A DNA stretch of 64,000 nucleotides, taken from assembly GCA_022827095.1 (NCBI GenBank), contig JAJDTP010000021.1, forward strand, positions 1 through 64,000, written 5' to 3'. A model generated the notes under the pieces. The model did not search any database. It saw only the letters and a list, made by a program, of their open reading frames with translations, and was not told the DNA's origin. The first letter of the stretch is position 1; the number at the start of each line of letters is the position of its first letter. The DNA is from Dehalococcoidia bacterium. GTDB taxonomy: Bacteria; Chloroflexota; Dehalococcoidia; Lucifugimonadales; UBA3495. Positions 46,996 through 55,883 of this stretch are shown one piece after another. Both the position numbers and the translations under genes were made by a program.

Positions 46996-48480
46996 TCAGT
47001 GGTTCCGGTGACCGTGGTCGCCGTGGTCATGACCGTGATCATCATGATGATCGTGGCCGTGGTCGTCGTGATGACCGTGACCGTCGTGTTGCCCATGGCC
47101 GTTATGATGGTCTTCCACCGGCGCCAACTGGGGCAAACGAACCAGGGCCAGGATCACCGCAGCCGCGAGGTACAGGGCCGCCGTGTAGTAGAACAGGTAC
47201 GTGTAGTCGATCCCGTACAGCCAGCCGGCGAGCAGCGGGGACGCGGCGCTGAGAATGAACCGGGAGGTCGATAACAGGCCCAGCGTGGTCGCCGCCGTCC
47301 CTTCCCGCACGATGTCCATTGCCGCGGCGGTCAGGATCGGCTGGTCGCTGTACAGGAACATCCCAAGGGCGGCCAACAGGATCGTCATGATGGCCAGATT
47401 GTCACTGAACGGCACCATGATCAGCGTGACCACTGCCAGGAAAATCATTCCGGGGATCAGCACCATTTTGCGACCCAAGCGGTCCGAAATGTATCCCATC
47501 ACCGGGCTGGCAAAGATGCCCACCAACACCAGCAGGGCGATAAGCGAGCCGCGAATGAACACGCCCTCGAATACCCCGCCTTCCGGGTCAACCGTCAGTC
47601 CCAGTTGGTCGGCGAGATACAGCGGCAGCACGGTGACGAACCCGATGTACGCCATGCCGCGCAGACCGGCCACGACGGTGATTCCCCAGATGCGCGGGTT
47701 GCGCACCAGCAACTTGGTTTCCTCAACCTGCGAGCGCATGGTGAACGTGGGCGCCGATTCGGCAGCCGCTTGCGCACGATGACCGATGTCACGGAACGCC
47801 CAGAAAACCAGGAACGCCAGGAAGATCGGCACCGCGGCGTAGATGGTGATGATCGACTGCCAGGTCATGGTGACGAGGAGCAAGCCGGTGAGCGCCGGAC
47901 CCAGCACGTCGCCCACGTTTCCGCCGACGCCGTGGAAGGAAAGCACGGAAGCGCGTCGATGCGCGAAGTGCGAGGACAACGCCGCCATCGCGGGCAAGTG
48001 CCACACCGAGGCGGCGATTGCCACGATGGCCATGCCTATGATCAATAGGGCGTATCCCACCGGGTTCAATGCGCCGCCCGCGGTTCCCGCGCCGGCGGTT
48101 TGACTGGTAACCAGCCACGCGCTGCCCGGCACCTGCCAGCCGGCCGCGGCCATCAACAGCCAGCCCACGCCGAAAAGCGCCATGCAGACCGCCATCACCC
48201 AGCCCCAGTAGCGGCGCAGGGCATCGGTGAGTACCCCGCCCGGCAGCGCAACCACTCCGGAGGCGATCTCCCGCGTTGTCTGGATGCTGGTGGCAGCGAT
48301 GATGCTCCCACCGAGGAGCAGGTCCCGAACCTCGGGCAGCACGACTATGAAGCTCTGGGCGATCCAGTGGAAGACCCCGTGACCGCTGGTCAGGCCTCCG
48401 ATGATGAACGCCGCGCCCCTGCGGAAACCGGTCCGTCCTTCCACTACGGAAGGCGCCGCGTGATGATGTGCATGCGCCAT
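46996..48480 (-). CDS. MFS transporter with His-rich N- and C-terminal tails
   Basis: MAHAHHHAAPS..; C-terminus HHNGHGQHDGHGHHDDHGHDHHDDHGHDHGDHGHRNH; multi-TM. Confidence 0.87.
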   Translation of the reverse strand: MAHAHHHAAPSVVEGRTGFRRGAAFIIGGLTSGHGVFHWIAQSFIVVLPEVRDLLLGGSIIAATSIQTTREIASGVVALPGGVLTDALRRYWGWVMAVCMALFGVGWLLMAAAGWQVPGSAWLVTSQTAGAGTAGGALNPVGYALLIIGMAIVAIAASVWHLPAMAALSSHFAHRRASVLSFHGVGGNVGDVLGPALTGLLLVTMTWQSIITIYAAVPIFLAFLVFWAFRDIGHRAQAAAESAPTFTMRSQVEETKLLVRNPRIWGITVVAGLRGMAYIGFVTVLPLYLADQLGLTVDPEGGVFEGVFIRGSLIALLVLVGIFASPVMGYISDRLGRKMVLIPGMIFLAVVTLIMVPFSDNLAIMTILLAALGMFLYSDQPILTAAAMDIVREGTAATTLGLLSTSRFILSAASPLLAGWLYGIDYTYLFYYTAALYLAAAVILALVRLPQLAPVEDHHNGHGQHDGHGHHDDHGHDHHDDHGHDHGDHGHRNH

Positions 48481-48511
48481 ATCGACCTCCTGTGGCCAGT
48501 GAGTTTGGAGG

Positions 48512-49423
48512 TTATTCTAGAGAACCGTCGGGCAGGCGGGACAAGCCGGGTGCGTCGGCCGGGCTCCGAGAGAGGGCGCGCCGGATCCTGGACCAGGCCA
48601 ATGCTGCCACGAACACGCCGGCCGACAGCAGTACGACGCTGGCGCCCGAAGAGACGTTGATGAAATAGCTCATGTAGATGCCTATGACCGAGCACATTAT
48701 ACCGATCAACGTGGATAGTATCGTCATCTTGACGAAGCTGTTGGTCAGCAAACGGGCGACGATGGGCGCGATGACGACGGCGGCCGCGATCATGGTGACG
48801 CCCAGGACACGCATGGAAACCACAACCGTGCCGGCTAGCATCAGGGCAAATACGGCGTCCATCCATGCGGTGGGAATTCCGTAGAACCGGGCTACGTCCG
48901 AGTCGAAGGTGTTGAAGAGGAACATCTTGTAGGCGAAGAAAAACACGGCCGCTACCGCAATCGTCACCACCGCAATGGCGATGATGTCGGCTCTCTCCAC
49001 CGCCAGCACGCTTCCCCAGAGAGCCGCCTCGAAATCATGCGTGAATCCGTGGTTCCGGCTGATAATGGCTATACCCAGGGCGAAGCTGGCGGTGGTCACG
49101 ATTCCGATGGCAGCGTCGGAACCGATCGGATTTTTGCGGGTGGTCCAGGCAATCAACAGCGCGGACAGGAACCCCCACAGGGTGGCGCCCACAAAGAAGT
49201 TGAACGACATGGCCGAACTGACCACCGCGCCGCCAAATATCGCGTGGGCCAGGCCATGACCGATGTAGGACATACTGCGCAGCACGATGTACGTGCCCAT
49301 GAAAGCGCATAAGCCGCCCACTAGGAAGGCGGCTATGATCGCGCGGACGAAAAATCCGAACTCAAACGGTTCAAGCAATGCCATCACACGAATGCTCAAA
49401 TAGGGTGGGAGGCATATTATCAC
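48512..49423 (-). CDS. znuB: zinc/manganese ABC transporter permease
   Basis: LLEPFEFGFFVRAIIAAFLVGGLCAFMGTYIVLRSMSYIGHGLAHAIFGG. Confidence 0.88.
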   Translation of the reverse strand: MIICLPPYLSIRVMALLEPFEFGFFVRAIIAAFLVGGLCAFMGTYIVLRSMSYIGHGLAHAIFGGAVVSSAMSFNFFVGATLWGFLSALLIAWTTRKNPIGSDAAIGIVTTASFALGIAIISRNHGFTHDFEAALWGSVLAVERADIIAIAVVTIAVAAVFFFAYKMFLFNTFDSDVARFYGIPTAWMDAVFALMLAGTVVVSMRVLGVTMIAAAVVIAPIVARLLTNSFVKMTILSTLIGIMCSVIGIYMSYFINVSSGASVVLLSAGVFVAALAWSRIRRALSRSPADAPGLSRLPDGSLE

Positions 49424-49492
49424 CGATTCCGATTGTCAAACGATTGCCGTGAGCGCCCGGCGAAGCCCGGATCCACGGCCGTCAACCCCGGG

Positions 49493-50437
49493 CTATTCGG
49501 GATCGCTGTGATGGTGATGATGCTCCGGCACGTTGCCGGAGGTTGGGTGGGCATGGGACATTACCGGCTCCCGGTGGCTGTCGTCCGGAACAGTGGCCAG
49601 AGGCTCGCCGCCATTGCGGTCGATCCAGAAATGCGCGCTCTCCGCCACCAAGGTCATGCCATGGTATTGGATCACCGGCATTTCGGCTCCGTACACCTCG
49701 CGCAGGATGTGCGGCGTAATCACCCGGTGCGGTGGGCCGTCAGCCACGATGGTGCCATTGAGACAGACAATCCGGGGCAGATGCACGGCAACCGCGTTTA
49801 TTTCGTGCGTTGTCATCACGATTGTTACCCCAGCGTGGTTGAGGTCGTGGAGCAGGTGCATCACGTCGTCGCGGGTCTTGAGGTCAACACCGGACGTGGG
49901 CTCGTCAAGAAGAAGCAGATCAGGGCTGCTGGCCAGTGCCCGGGCCAGGAAGACCCGCTGCTGCTGCCCGCCGGAGAGTTGGCGTATGTGGCGCTTGGCC
50001 AGATCTGCGATCCCCAGGCGCTGCATCATGTCGTAGGCCAGTTCTTTCTCGTGCTTGCGGTACCACGGCAGCCACGGATTGGCCATGGTGCGACCCATCA
50101 TGACCGTCTCCTCGACGGTCACTGGGAAGTTCCAGTCGATGGTCTCCAGCTGGGGTACGTAGCCGGCCCGGTTGTTGCGTCCCCGGATCGGCTTTTCATT
50201 CACCCGAACCTCGCCTTGCTGCACGTCCACCGCTCCCAGGACCACTCGCAGCAGTGTGGTTTTGCCGGATCCGCTGGGCCCCAGCAGGCCCACGAAATCG
50301 CCGGGCATGATTTTCAGGTCCACGTCCTGCAGCACCTTCGACCTGTTGTACCCGGCGGTGACGTTTCGCAGTTCCACCGTCGGCCGGGCGTCCGGGTCCG
50401 GCCGGTGGAGGTGTTCTAATTCTGGTGGGTGCAGCAT
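49493..50437 (-). CDS. znuC: zinc/manganese ABC transporter ATP-binding protein, His-rich C-terminus
   Basis: LLGPSGSGKTTLLRVVLGAVDVQQGEVRVNEKPI, RQLSGGQQQRVFLARALASSPDLLLLDEPTSGVD; ends SGNVPEHHHHHSDPE. Confidence 0.9.
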   Translation of the reverse strand: MLHPPELEHLHRPDPDARPTVELRNVTAGYNRSKVLQDVDLKIMPGDFVGLLGPSGSGKTTLLRVVLGAVDVQQGEVRVNEKPIRGRNNRAGYVPQLETIDWNFPVTVEETVMMGRTMANPWLPWYRKHEKELAYDMMQRLGIADLAKRHIRQLSGGQQQRVFLARALASSPDLLLLDEPTSGVDLKTRDDVMHLLHDLNHAGVTIVMTTHEINAVAVHLPRIVCLNGTIVADGPPHRVITPHILREVYGAEMPVIQYHGMTLVAESAHFWIDRNGGEPLATVPDDSHREPVMSHAHPTSGNVPEHHHHHSDPE

Positions 50438-50475
50438 GGCGAGTGGCCTGATCCTGATTGCGCGTGACGACGGGA

Positions 50476-51498
50476 TTACTGAGGATAGACGGCATTGGAC
50501 GCGCCGTCAAAGACCGGCGAAATATCCACGTTGTCCAACGCCGATGCGTCCCCGCCCAAGGCCGGGACCATGATGCGTAGGTTGGCGACCTCCAGCCCGA
50601 GGTAGCTGTGGTCGGGATCGCCCGGCCCGCCGGGAAGGTCATCGTCGGAGAGTTCGTCGATGTATTTGGCTCCGGACTCGGCTGCGATGGTCTTCATGAC
50701 GTCGCTGGGAAAGACCTCCGAACCGAACACGGCCGGTATGCCTTCTTCCTTGATCTGGGTGATGAGGTCGGCGACGTCACGGGCCGACGGCTCGGAGAAG
50801 TCTGACGGTTGGACGGCGCCGATGACAGTGAGGCCATAGCGGTCGGCGAAGTATGCCCACGAGTCGTGGTAGGTGAGCAATTTTCGGTTCTCCGCGGGGA
50901 TGGTGGGGACAATGGTCTTGATGGCTTCGTCCAGTGTCGCGATGCGCCCGGCAAAAGCATCATAGTTGGCGCGATAGTAGTCGGCGTTGGCCGGGTCCCT
51001 GGCCACCAGGTTGTCGCGCACGATCTCCGCATAGCGGAGCGTCAGGATAGGATCGGGCCACAGGTGGGGATTGGGATGCCCATCCTGTTCGGGAAAGGAG
51101 AAGTCAAACTGCCACTGGTCGCGGGTGATGGTCTGTTCCCCAAGGCTGACGATGGATGCGCCGGGCTTCAGGTTGGCTTTGGCCATTTCCAGGGTGGGTT
51201 CCTCGAGAAAAAGGCCGTTGAGGAAAATCAGGTCGGCGCCTGAGAGGACAACCGCCACCGCCGGCGCGGGTTCGAAGGTGTGGGAGTTCACGCCCTCCGG
51301 AACGACACCCTGCAGCGTGATGCGGGTCCCTCCGATGTTCTCCACAATACTGGTGATGGGCGACACGGTGGCTACCACGTTGAGAGGGCCGGATGCTGGC
51401 TGGTTAGGCTCTGCGGATGGCTGCTCACCGGCGCACGCGACGGCGGCTAACGCAGCTAATCCGATCACCAGTGATATACAAACTTTTGTAAGAAACAT
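50476..51498 (-). CDS. znuA: zinc/manganese ABC transporter substrate-binding lipoprotein
   Basis: AALAAVACAGEQ lipobox; VVATVSPITSIVENIGG, GVNSHTFEPAPA, NPHLWPDPI, LTYHDSWAYFADRYGL. Confidence 0.9.
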   Translation of the reverse strand: MFLTKVCISLVIGLAALAAVACAGEQPSAEPNQPASGPLNVVATVSPITSIVENIGGTRITLQGVVPEGVNSHTFEPAPAVAVVLSGADLIFLNGLFLEEPTLEMAKANLKPGASIVSLGEQTITRDQWQFDFSFPEQDGHPNPHLWPDPILTLRYAEIVRDNLVARDPANADYYRANYDAFAGRIATLDEAIKTIVPTIPAENRKLLTYHDSWAYFADRYGLTVIGAVQPSDFSEPSARDVADLITQIKEEGIPAVFGSEVFPSDVMKTIAAESGAKYIDELSDDDLPGGPGDPDHSYLGLEVANLRIMVPALGGDASALDNVDISPVFDGASNAVYPQ

Positions 51499-51567
51499 GA
51501 TTTGCTCTCCGTTTGGGCAAGTTTGGTTCCCAAAGTTATGGGAAGAGAAGCATCTGCTATCCGTTTG

Positions 51568-52002
51568 TCAGCCTTGAGGCTGGCAAATGGAACAGAGGCC
51601 GCCGATGGTGATGTTGTCCAAGTCGGGCGTGAACCCGAACTCCTGCTGCAAGCGCTGGCTGAATTCCGCCAGGTAGGCCGGGCTCAAGGTTTGCACCGAG
51701 TCGCATTCGGAACAGACCATATGGTTGTGGCGATCATGGTGATTGGCCAGCTCGAAGTGAAGCTTGTTTCCGATCACCACTTCGGTCACGACGCCGAGGC
51801 GCTTTAGCAGTTGCAAAGTGCGGTAGATGGTGGCCAGATCGACGTAGGGGTGCTGCTCCTTGGCCAGGTTCCACACCTCATCTGCGCCGATATGGCCGGG
51901 ACGCCCGGCTACGATGTCCAGTACGGACAGACGTTGCGGGGTCATCCGATAGCCTTCGGAACGCAGGTGCGCCACTGCCGATTCATGCCCAGACATACGC
52001 AT
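51568..52002 (-). CDS. Fur family transcriptional regulator (probable Zur/Fur/Mur)
   Basis: RMTPQRLSVLDIVAGRPGHIGADEVWNLAKEQHPYVDLATIYRTLQLLKRLGVV, HNHMVCSECDSV, GLCSICQ. Confidence 0.92.
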   Translation of the reverse strand: MRMSGHESAVAHLRSEGYRMTPQRLSVLDIVAGRPGHIGADEVWNLAKEQHPYVDLATIYRTLQLLKRLGVVTEVVIGNKLHFELANHHDRHNHMVCSECDSVQTLSPAYLAEFSQRLQQEFGFTPDLDNITIGGLCSICQPQG

Positions 52003-52010
52003 ACCACCGT

Positions 52011-52062
52011 TATTGCATGGATTTGCGATAGTGGATTATAGCATCGCTCACACTGGCGTCAA
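52011..52062 (-). promoter_or_regulatory. promoter and putative Fur-family operator upstream of fur-znu operon
   Basis: Minus strand TTGACG - 16 nt - TATAAT, then TATCGCA-AATCCA-TGCAATA dyad at 52011-52030. Confidence 0.55.
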
Positions 52063-52095
52063 CCTTGCTTGCGGCTCACCGCGCGTATCCAGCTT

Positions 52096-52130
52096 GTCAT
52101 CGCGAGGAGTGCAGGGACGTGGCGATCTCG
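52096..52130. repeat. dispersed repeat-like element (GTCATCGCGAGGAGTGCAGGGACGTGGCGATCTCG)
   Basis: Resembles the widespread intergenic GTCATTGCGAGGAGCGAAGCGACG-type element. Confidence 0.5.
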
Positions 52131-52197
52131 TTCCCGCCGGCGGCGCCGGCTCCTATGCCGTCCGATACCGGAACCCGCGTCGTGCTAGAATTCGGCC

Positions 52198-52791
52198 ATG
52201 GCGGCAGTGCAACCCGGACAGCGTGTAGGAGAGGTGACCGCGTCACGGTCACAGCGCATCGAGGCGCAATGCTACCAGGCGCGTGCAGCGCCTCCGTTGG
52301 GATCGCTGGTTCGAATCGAATCCCCACCCGTCTACGCGGTGGTGCTGGACGTCCGTCACGAGCCGATGGACCCTACGCGACCGCTGACCCCCAGGGGCGC
52401 GGACCTGGAAACGGAAGACGAGGTGTATGCGGTAAACCCCCAACTGAGCGCTATCCTGGCTACTCGGTTTACCGCGGCAATCTTAGGGTATCGTGGCGGC
52501 GACGGCATCCATGCGGGTTTGCCGAGCTTGCCTCCCGACCTGCATGCCTTCGTCTTCGTTGGCGATGATGATGATCTGGCATTTCTGGGCAAAGATTTTG
52601 GATGGCTGAAGCTGCTGTTGGACGAACGCTCACCGGCATCAGACACCGCGATAGTGAACCTGTTGCGGCAGGCAGCCCATTCCAGTACCGACTCCCGGGG
52701 GTTCCTGCTTAACGCCGGAAAGGCTCTGGCAACCGAACTGTCCGGGGAGCCCCTTCGCATGCGCGCCCTGTTGCACCAGGTAGGCGGATGA
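52198..52791 (+). CDS. hypothetical protein, HAS-barrel-like N-terminus, partner of HerA-like ATPase
   Basis: 197 aa; stop overlaps the start of the downstream HerA gene. Confidence 0.65.
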   Translation: MAAVQPGQRVGEVTASRSQRIEAQCYQARAAPPLGSLVRIESPPVYAVVLDVRHEPMDPTRPLTPRGADLETEDEVYAVNPQLSAILATRFTAAILGYRGGDGIHAGLPSLPPDLHAFVFVGDDDDLAFLGKDFGWLKLLLDERSPASDTAIVNLLRQAAHSSTDSRGFLLNAGKALATELSGEPLRMRALLHQVGG

Positions 52792-54494
52792 TGCTGGCCG
52801 ACGGTTTCGGAAGCAACGGCGCCGGCCCCGCGCAAGCCCGCCGGCTGGGTCAAGTCGTCGGCGGTTCGCTCTCTCGCGGTTTGGACGTGCGGCTGGACGG
52901 TCACAGCGCGAGCGCCGAGGATGTGGCCGTGGGATCATTCGTGACCATCCATGGACGCCGGCAGCGCTATTTCGCCGTGGTGACCGACGTGGAACTGCGG
53001 GCCGTTGACGACGGCGTGCGCCACTTTCCTCCAGCATTCTCGACCGGCATTGCCGACGCAGGAGACTTCACCGCAGAGGTCATCGCAGGGACGTTGGCTT
53101 ATAGCCAACTGTCAGTGATGCCAAGCATGGCCATCCCGGTTGGAAGCTCCCAAAACGGAGCCGCAGAACAGGCGAAGACGATCCCGGAGCATTTCGCCCC
53201 AGTTCACGCGGCGTCGCAGGCGGACATCGACGCAGTGTTCCGGGCTCGGGAGGGAGATTTCGCTTTGGGGTCGCCCCAGGGCATGGAAACGTCGCTGGTC
53301 CGGCTGGACCTGGCGGCCCTGGCCAACCGGTCAGTGGGAGTGTTCGGCGCGTCCGGTACGGGCAAAACGTTTTTGGCGCGGATGCTGCTGGCCGGCTTAG
53401 TGAAACAAACCCCGGCCGTCTCCCTGGTCTTCGACATGGAGAGCGAGTACGGCTGGCAGGGTCAGGACAACGACCGCGGCCGCCAGGTCAAAGGTCTCAA
53501 GCAGCTGTTTCCCTCCCGTGTCGTCACCTTCACCCTCGACGAAGCCAGCAGTCGCCGCCGCGGCGCCACGCCCGACGGGGTCGTAAGCATCGGTTACAAC
53601 GAGGTCGAGCCGACGGACATCGAAGTGCTGCGAGAGTCGCTCAACCTGTCGGAGGTGGCCGCGTCTACCTCGTGGAACGTCGCCAGGCACTACCGCGAGA
53701 ACTGGCTGCGCGAATTCATGGCGCTGAGCGCCGCTGACGTCGGCGATCTGGCCGGCGAAATCGGCGTCAACCTGTCAGCCCTGCAAACGCTGCATCGCCG
53801 CCTGCTGTCCTGGGAGCGGTTCGGGTTCCTGGTGGAACATGGGCAGGGCAGCGCCAGCGCCAGCGGCATCATCGAACAGCTCGAGCGCGGCAACCACGTG
53901 GTGCTGGAGTTTGGGCAATACGGGCGCAACACCGCCGCGTACGTGCTGGTCAGCAACCTGCTGACCCGCCGCATCCACGAAACCTGGGTGAGACGCAAGG
54001 AATCGGCCGACGGCGGGCACGGCGACGAACCCCGGCCGTTGGTGATATTCGTCGAGGAAGCCCACAAGTTCCTGACCCCGGACATCGCCTCCCAGACCAT
54101 TTTCGGCGCCATTGCCCGCGAGTTGCGCAAATACAATGTGACGCTGATGATCGTGGACCAGCGGCCCAGCGGCATCGACTCTGAAGTGATGAGCCAGCTT
54201 GGCACCAGGCTTTCCTGCGCGTTGAATGATGACCGGGACATGAACGCCGTTTTGATGGGAGCCCGCGACGCCGGGCAACTCAGGAACGTGCTGTCGCGTC
54301 TGGACAGCAAGCAGCAGGCGCTGGTGTTCGGCCACGCGGTGCCGATGCCGGTGGTAGTCCGGCCGCGAGACTACGACGAGGCGTTCTACGCCGATATGGG
54401 CGCCGTCTCCGGCGTCTCCGTTGCCGGCGTCATGGGCGAAACGGAAGCGGAGCGGATGCAGCGGGAGATCGACGAGCTGTTCCCTCCAGAGTAA
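52788..54494 (+). CDS. HerA-like hexameric ATPase/helicase
   Basis: SVGVFGASGTGKTFLARMLLAGLV, RPLVIFVEEAHKFLTPD, LRKYNVTLMIVDQRPSGIDSEVMSQLGTRLSCALND. Confidence 0.88.
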   Translation: MMLADGFGSNGAGPAQARRLGQVVGGSLSRGLDVRLDGHSASAEDVAVGSFVTIHGRRQRYFAVVTDVELRAVDDGVRHFPPAFSTGIADAGDFTAEVIAGTLAYSQLSVMPSMAIPVGSSQNGAAEQAKTIPEHFAPVHAASQADIDAVFRAREGDFALGSPQGMETSLVRLDLAALANRSVGVFGASGTGKTFLARMLLAGLVKQTPAVSLVFDMESEYGWQGQDNDRGRQVKGLKQLFPSRVVTFTLDEASSRRRGATPDGVVSIGYNEVEPTDIEVLRESLNLSEVAASTSWNVARHYRENWLREFMALSAADVGDLAGEIGVNLSALQTLHRRLLSWERFGFLVEHGQGSASASGIIEQLERGNHVVLEFGQYGRNTAAYVLVSNLLTRRIHETWVRRKESADGGHGDEPRPLVIFVEEAHKFLTPDIASQTIFGAIARELRKYNVTLMIVDQRPSGIDSEVMSQLGTRLSCALNDDRDMNAVLMGARDAGQLRNVLSRLDSKQQALVFGHAVPMPVVVRPRDYDEAFYADMGAVSGVSVAGVMGETEAERMQREIDELFPPE

Positions 54495-54500
54495 TTTTTA

Positions 54501-54540
54501 CCGGGATACACAGGATGGACGGGATAAACGGGATTTTTTC
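54501..54540. repeat. dispersed GGAT-ACAGGAT-type intergenic repeat
   Basis: CCGGGATACACAGGATGGACGGGATAAACGGGATTTTTTC; related unit at 62172-62193. Confidence 0.5.
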
Positions 54541-54558
54541 CTGTTCCGGGTGTCTGAA

Positions 54559-55401
54559 ATGGAAGTGGTTGAGACTTGCGCTGAGATGTCGCGGCTGAGT
54601 TGGTCCTCTGACCGTCCGCTGGGGCTGGTGCCGACCATGGGGGCGCTGCACGAAGGTCACCTTTCGCTGGTCCAGCGGGCGCGCGCGGACAATCAGACCC
54701 TGGCGGCGTCGATCTTCGTCAACCCAACGCAGTTCGGCCCCAACGAGGATTTCGCTCGCTACCCGCGCAGCTTGCAGCGAGACCTGGAGTTGTTGGACGC
54801 GGAAGGCACCGACCTGGTGTTCGTCCCGCCGCCGCACGAAGTTTACCCCGATGGTTTCGACACCTGGGTCGAGCCGGGTTCGGTGGCCGAAGGCATGGAA
54901 GGCGCGGCCAGGCCGGGCCATTTCCGAGGAGTGGCGACGGTGGTCGCCAAGTTGTTCACGATTATCCGCCCTGACCGCGCCTACTTCGGCCAGAAAGACG
55001 GCCAACAGGTGGCGGTCATCCGCAAAATGAACGCCGACTTGAACTTGGGCGTCGACGTCGTAACCATGCCGACCATCAGAGAGCCGGACGGCCTGGCGCT
55101 CAGCAGCCGCAACGCCTACCTGACCTCGGACGAGCGCGAGACCGCCCCCGCAGTATACCGGGCGCTATGCGCCGCCGAGGATGTCTGGCGCCGGGGCGAG
55201 CGAGATGCCGGACGAATCCAGCGCGCCGCCCACAACATACTGGGACGCGAGCCTCTGATAGATGCCGTGGACTACGTCAGCATCGTGGACGCCGACACCA
55301 TGCAGCCGGTCGAAACCGTCCACGACGGCCGGCCGGTGATGATCGCCGTGGCTGTGCGAGTGGGGACGGTGCGGCTGATTGATAACGTGACAAAGCTGTA
55401 G
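54559..55401 (+). CDS. panC: pantoate--beta-alanine ligase
   Basis: LGLVPTMGALHEGHLSLVQRARADNQTLAASIFVNPTQFGPNEDFARYPR, YFGQKDGQQVAVIRKM, REPDGLALSSRNAYL. Confidence 0.95.
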   Translation: MEVVETCAEMSRLSWSSDRPLGLVPTMGALHEGHLSLVQRARADNQTLAASIFVNPTQFGPNEDFARYPRSLQRDLELLDAEGTDLVFVPPPHEVYPDGFDTWVEPGSVAEGMEGAARPGHFRGVATVVAKLFTIIRPDRAYFGQKDGQQVAVIRKMNADLNLGVDVVTMPTIREPDGLALSSRNAYLTSDERETAPAVYRALCAAEDVWRRGERDAGRIQRAAHNILGREPLIDAVDYVSIVDADTMQPVETVHDGRPVMIAVAVRVGTVRLIDNVTKL

Positions 55402-55442
55402 TCGCAGGGCTATCGTATCGAGTTGCATTGATCGCCTGGGAA

Positions 55443-55883
55443 TCATCCGGCATCTGGCGTATCCGTGACTTGGACCACCGGATCACCTACAGAGACATAA
55501 CTTTCGGGCGAATCCGGTTCATCGCGGCCGTTGCCCAAAGGCTCTTTAACCTTGAGGGTTTCAGGGCGGGTCTCCCACCTCGGGGGATCAAACAAACCGC
55601 TCGTCAAGCTCAAACCCCGGCCACCAACGTTCACGCGACGCGTCCTATACGTCGAGGCTATCGCGACTTTGTCGTAAACACGGGAGACCTTTACCCTGGT
55701 TTTGGGTGACTCAACCGACCCCAACGCCTCTCCAGTGTCAGGATCGTCCACATCCACCTCGAACACGATATCGAACGTCATACCCGGCCTGACGCTGCGG
55801 TTTGCACCGATGTTCAAAACCACTTCACGGTCGTTCAAAATCTTAGCAATCTTCCCGCGGATTGGATTAGTGAGCGCGGTCAT
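55443..55883 (-). CDS. hypothetical protein with beta-rich FlgT-C-like domain
   Basis: GKIAKILNDREVVLNIGANRSVRPGMTFDIVFEVDVDDPDTGEALGSVESPKTRVKVSRVYDKVAIAS. Confidence 0.6.
   Translation of the reverse strand: MTALTNPIRGKIAKILNDREVVLNIGANRSVRPGMTFDIVFEVDVDDPDTGEALGSVESPKTRVKVSRVYDKVAIASTYRTRRVNVGGRGLSLTSGLFDPPRWETRPETLKVKEPLGNGRDEPDSPESYVSVGDPVVQVTDTPDAG

Noticed and set aside
46999-47110. Degenerate GATCATGACCGTGGTC repeats as possible CRISPR or minisatellite
   Set aside because: They encode the His/Asp-rich tail of the minus-strand MFS transporter; no spacers
52300-52330. GGTTCGAATCGAATCC resembling a tRNA T-arm
   Set aside because: No acceptor, D or anticodon arms around it; it lies within an open coding frame
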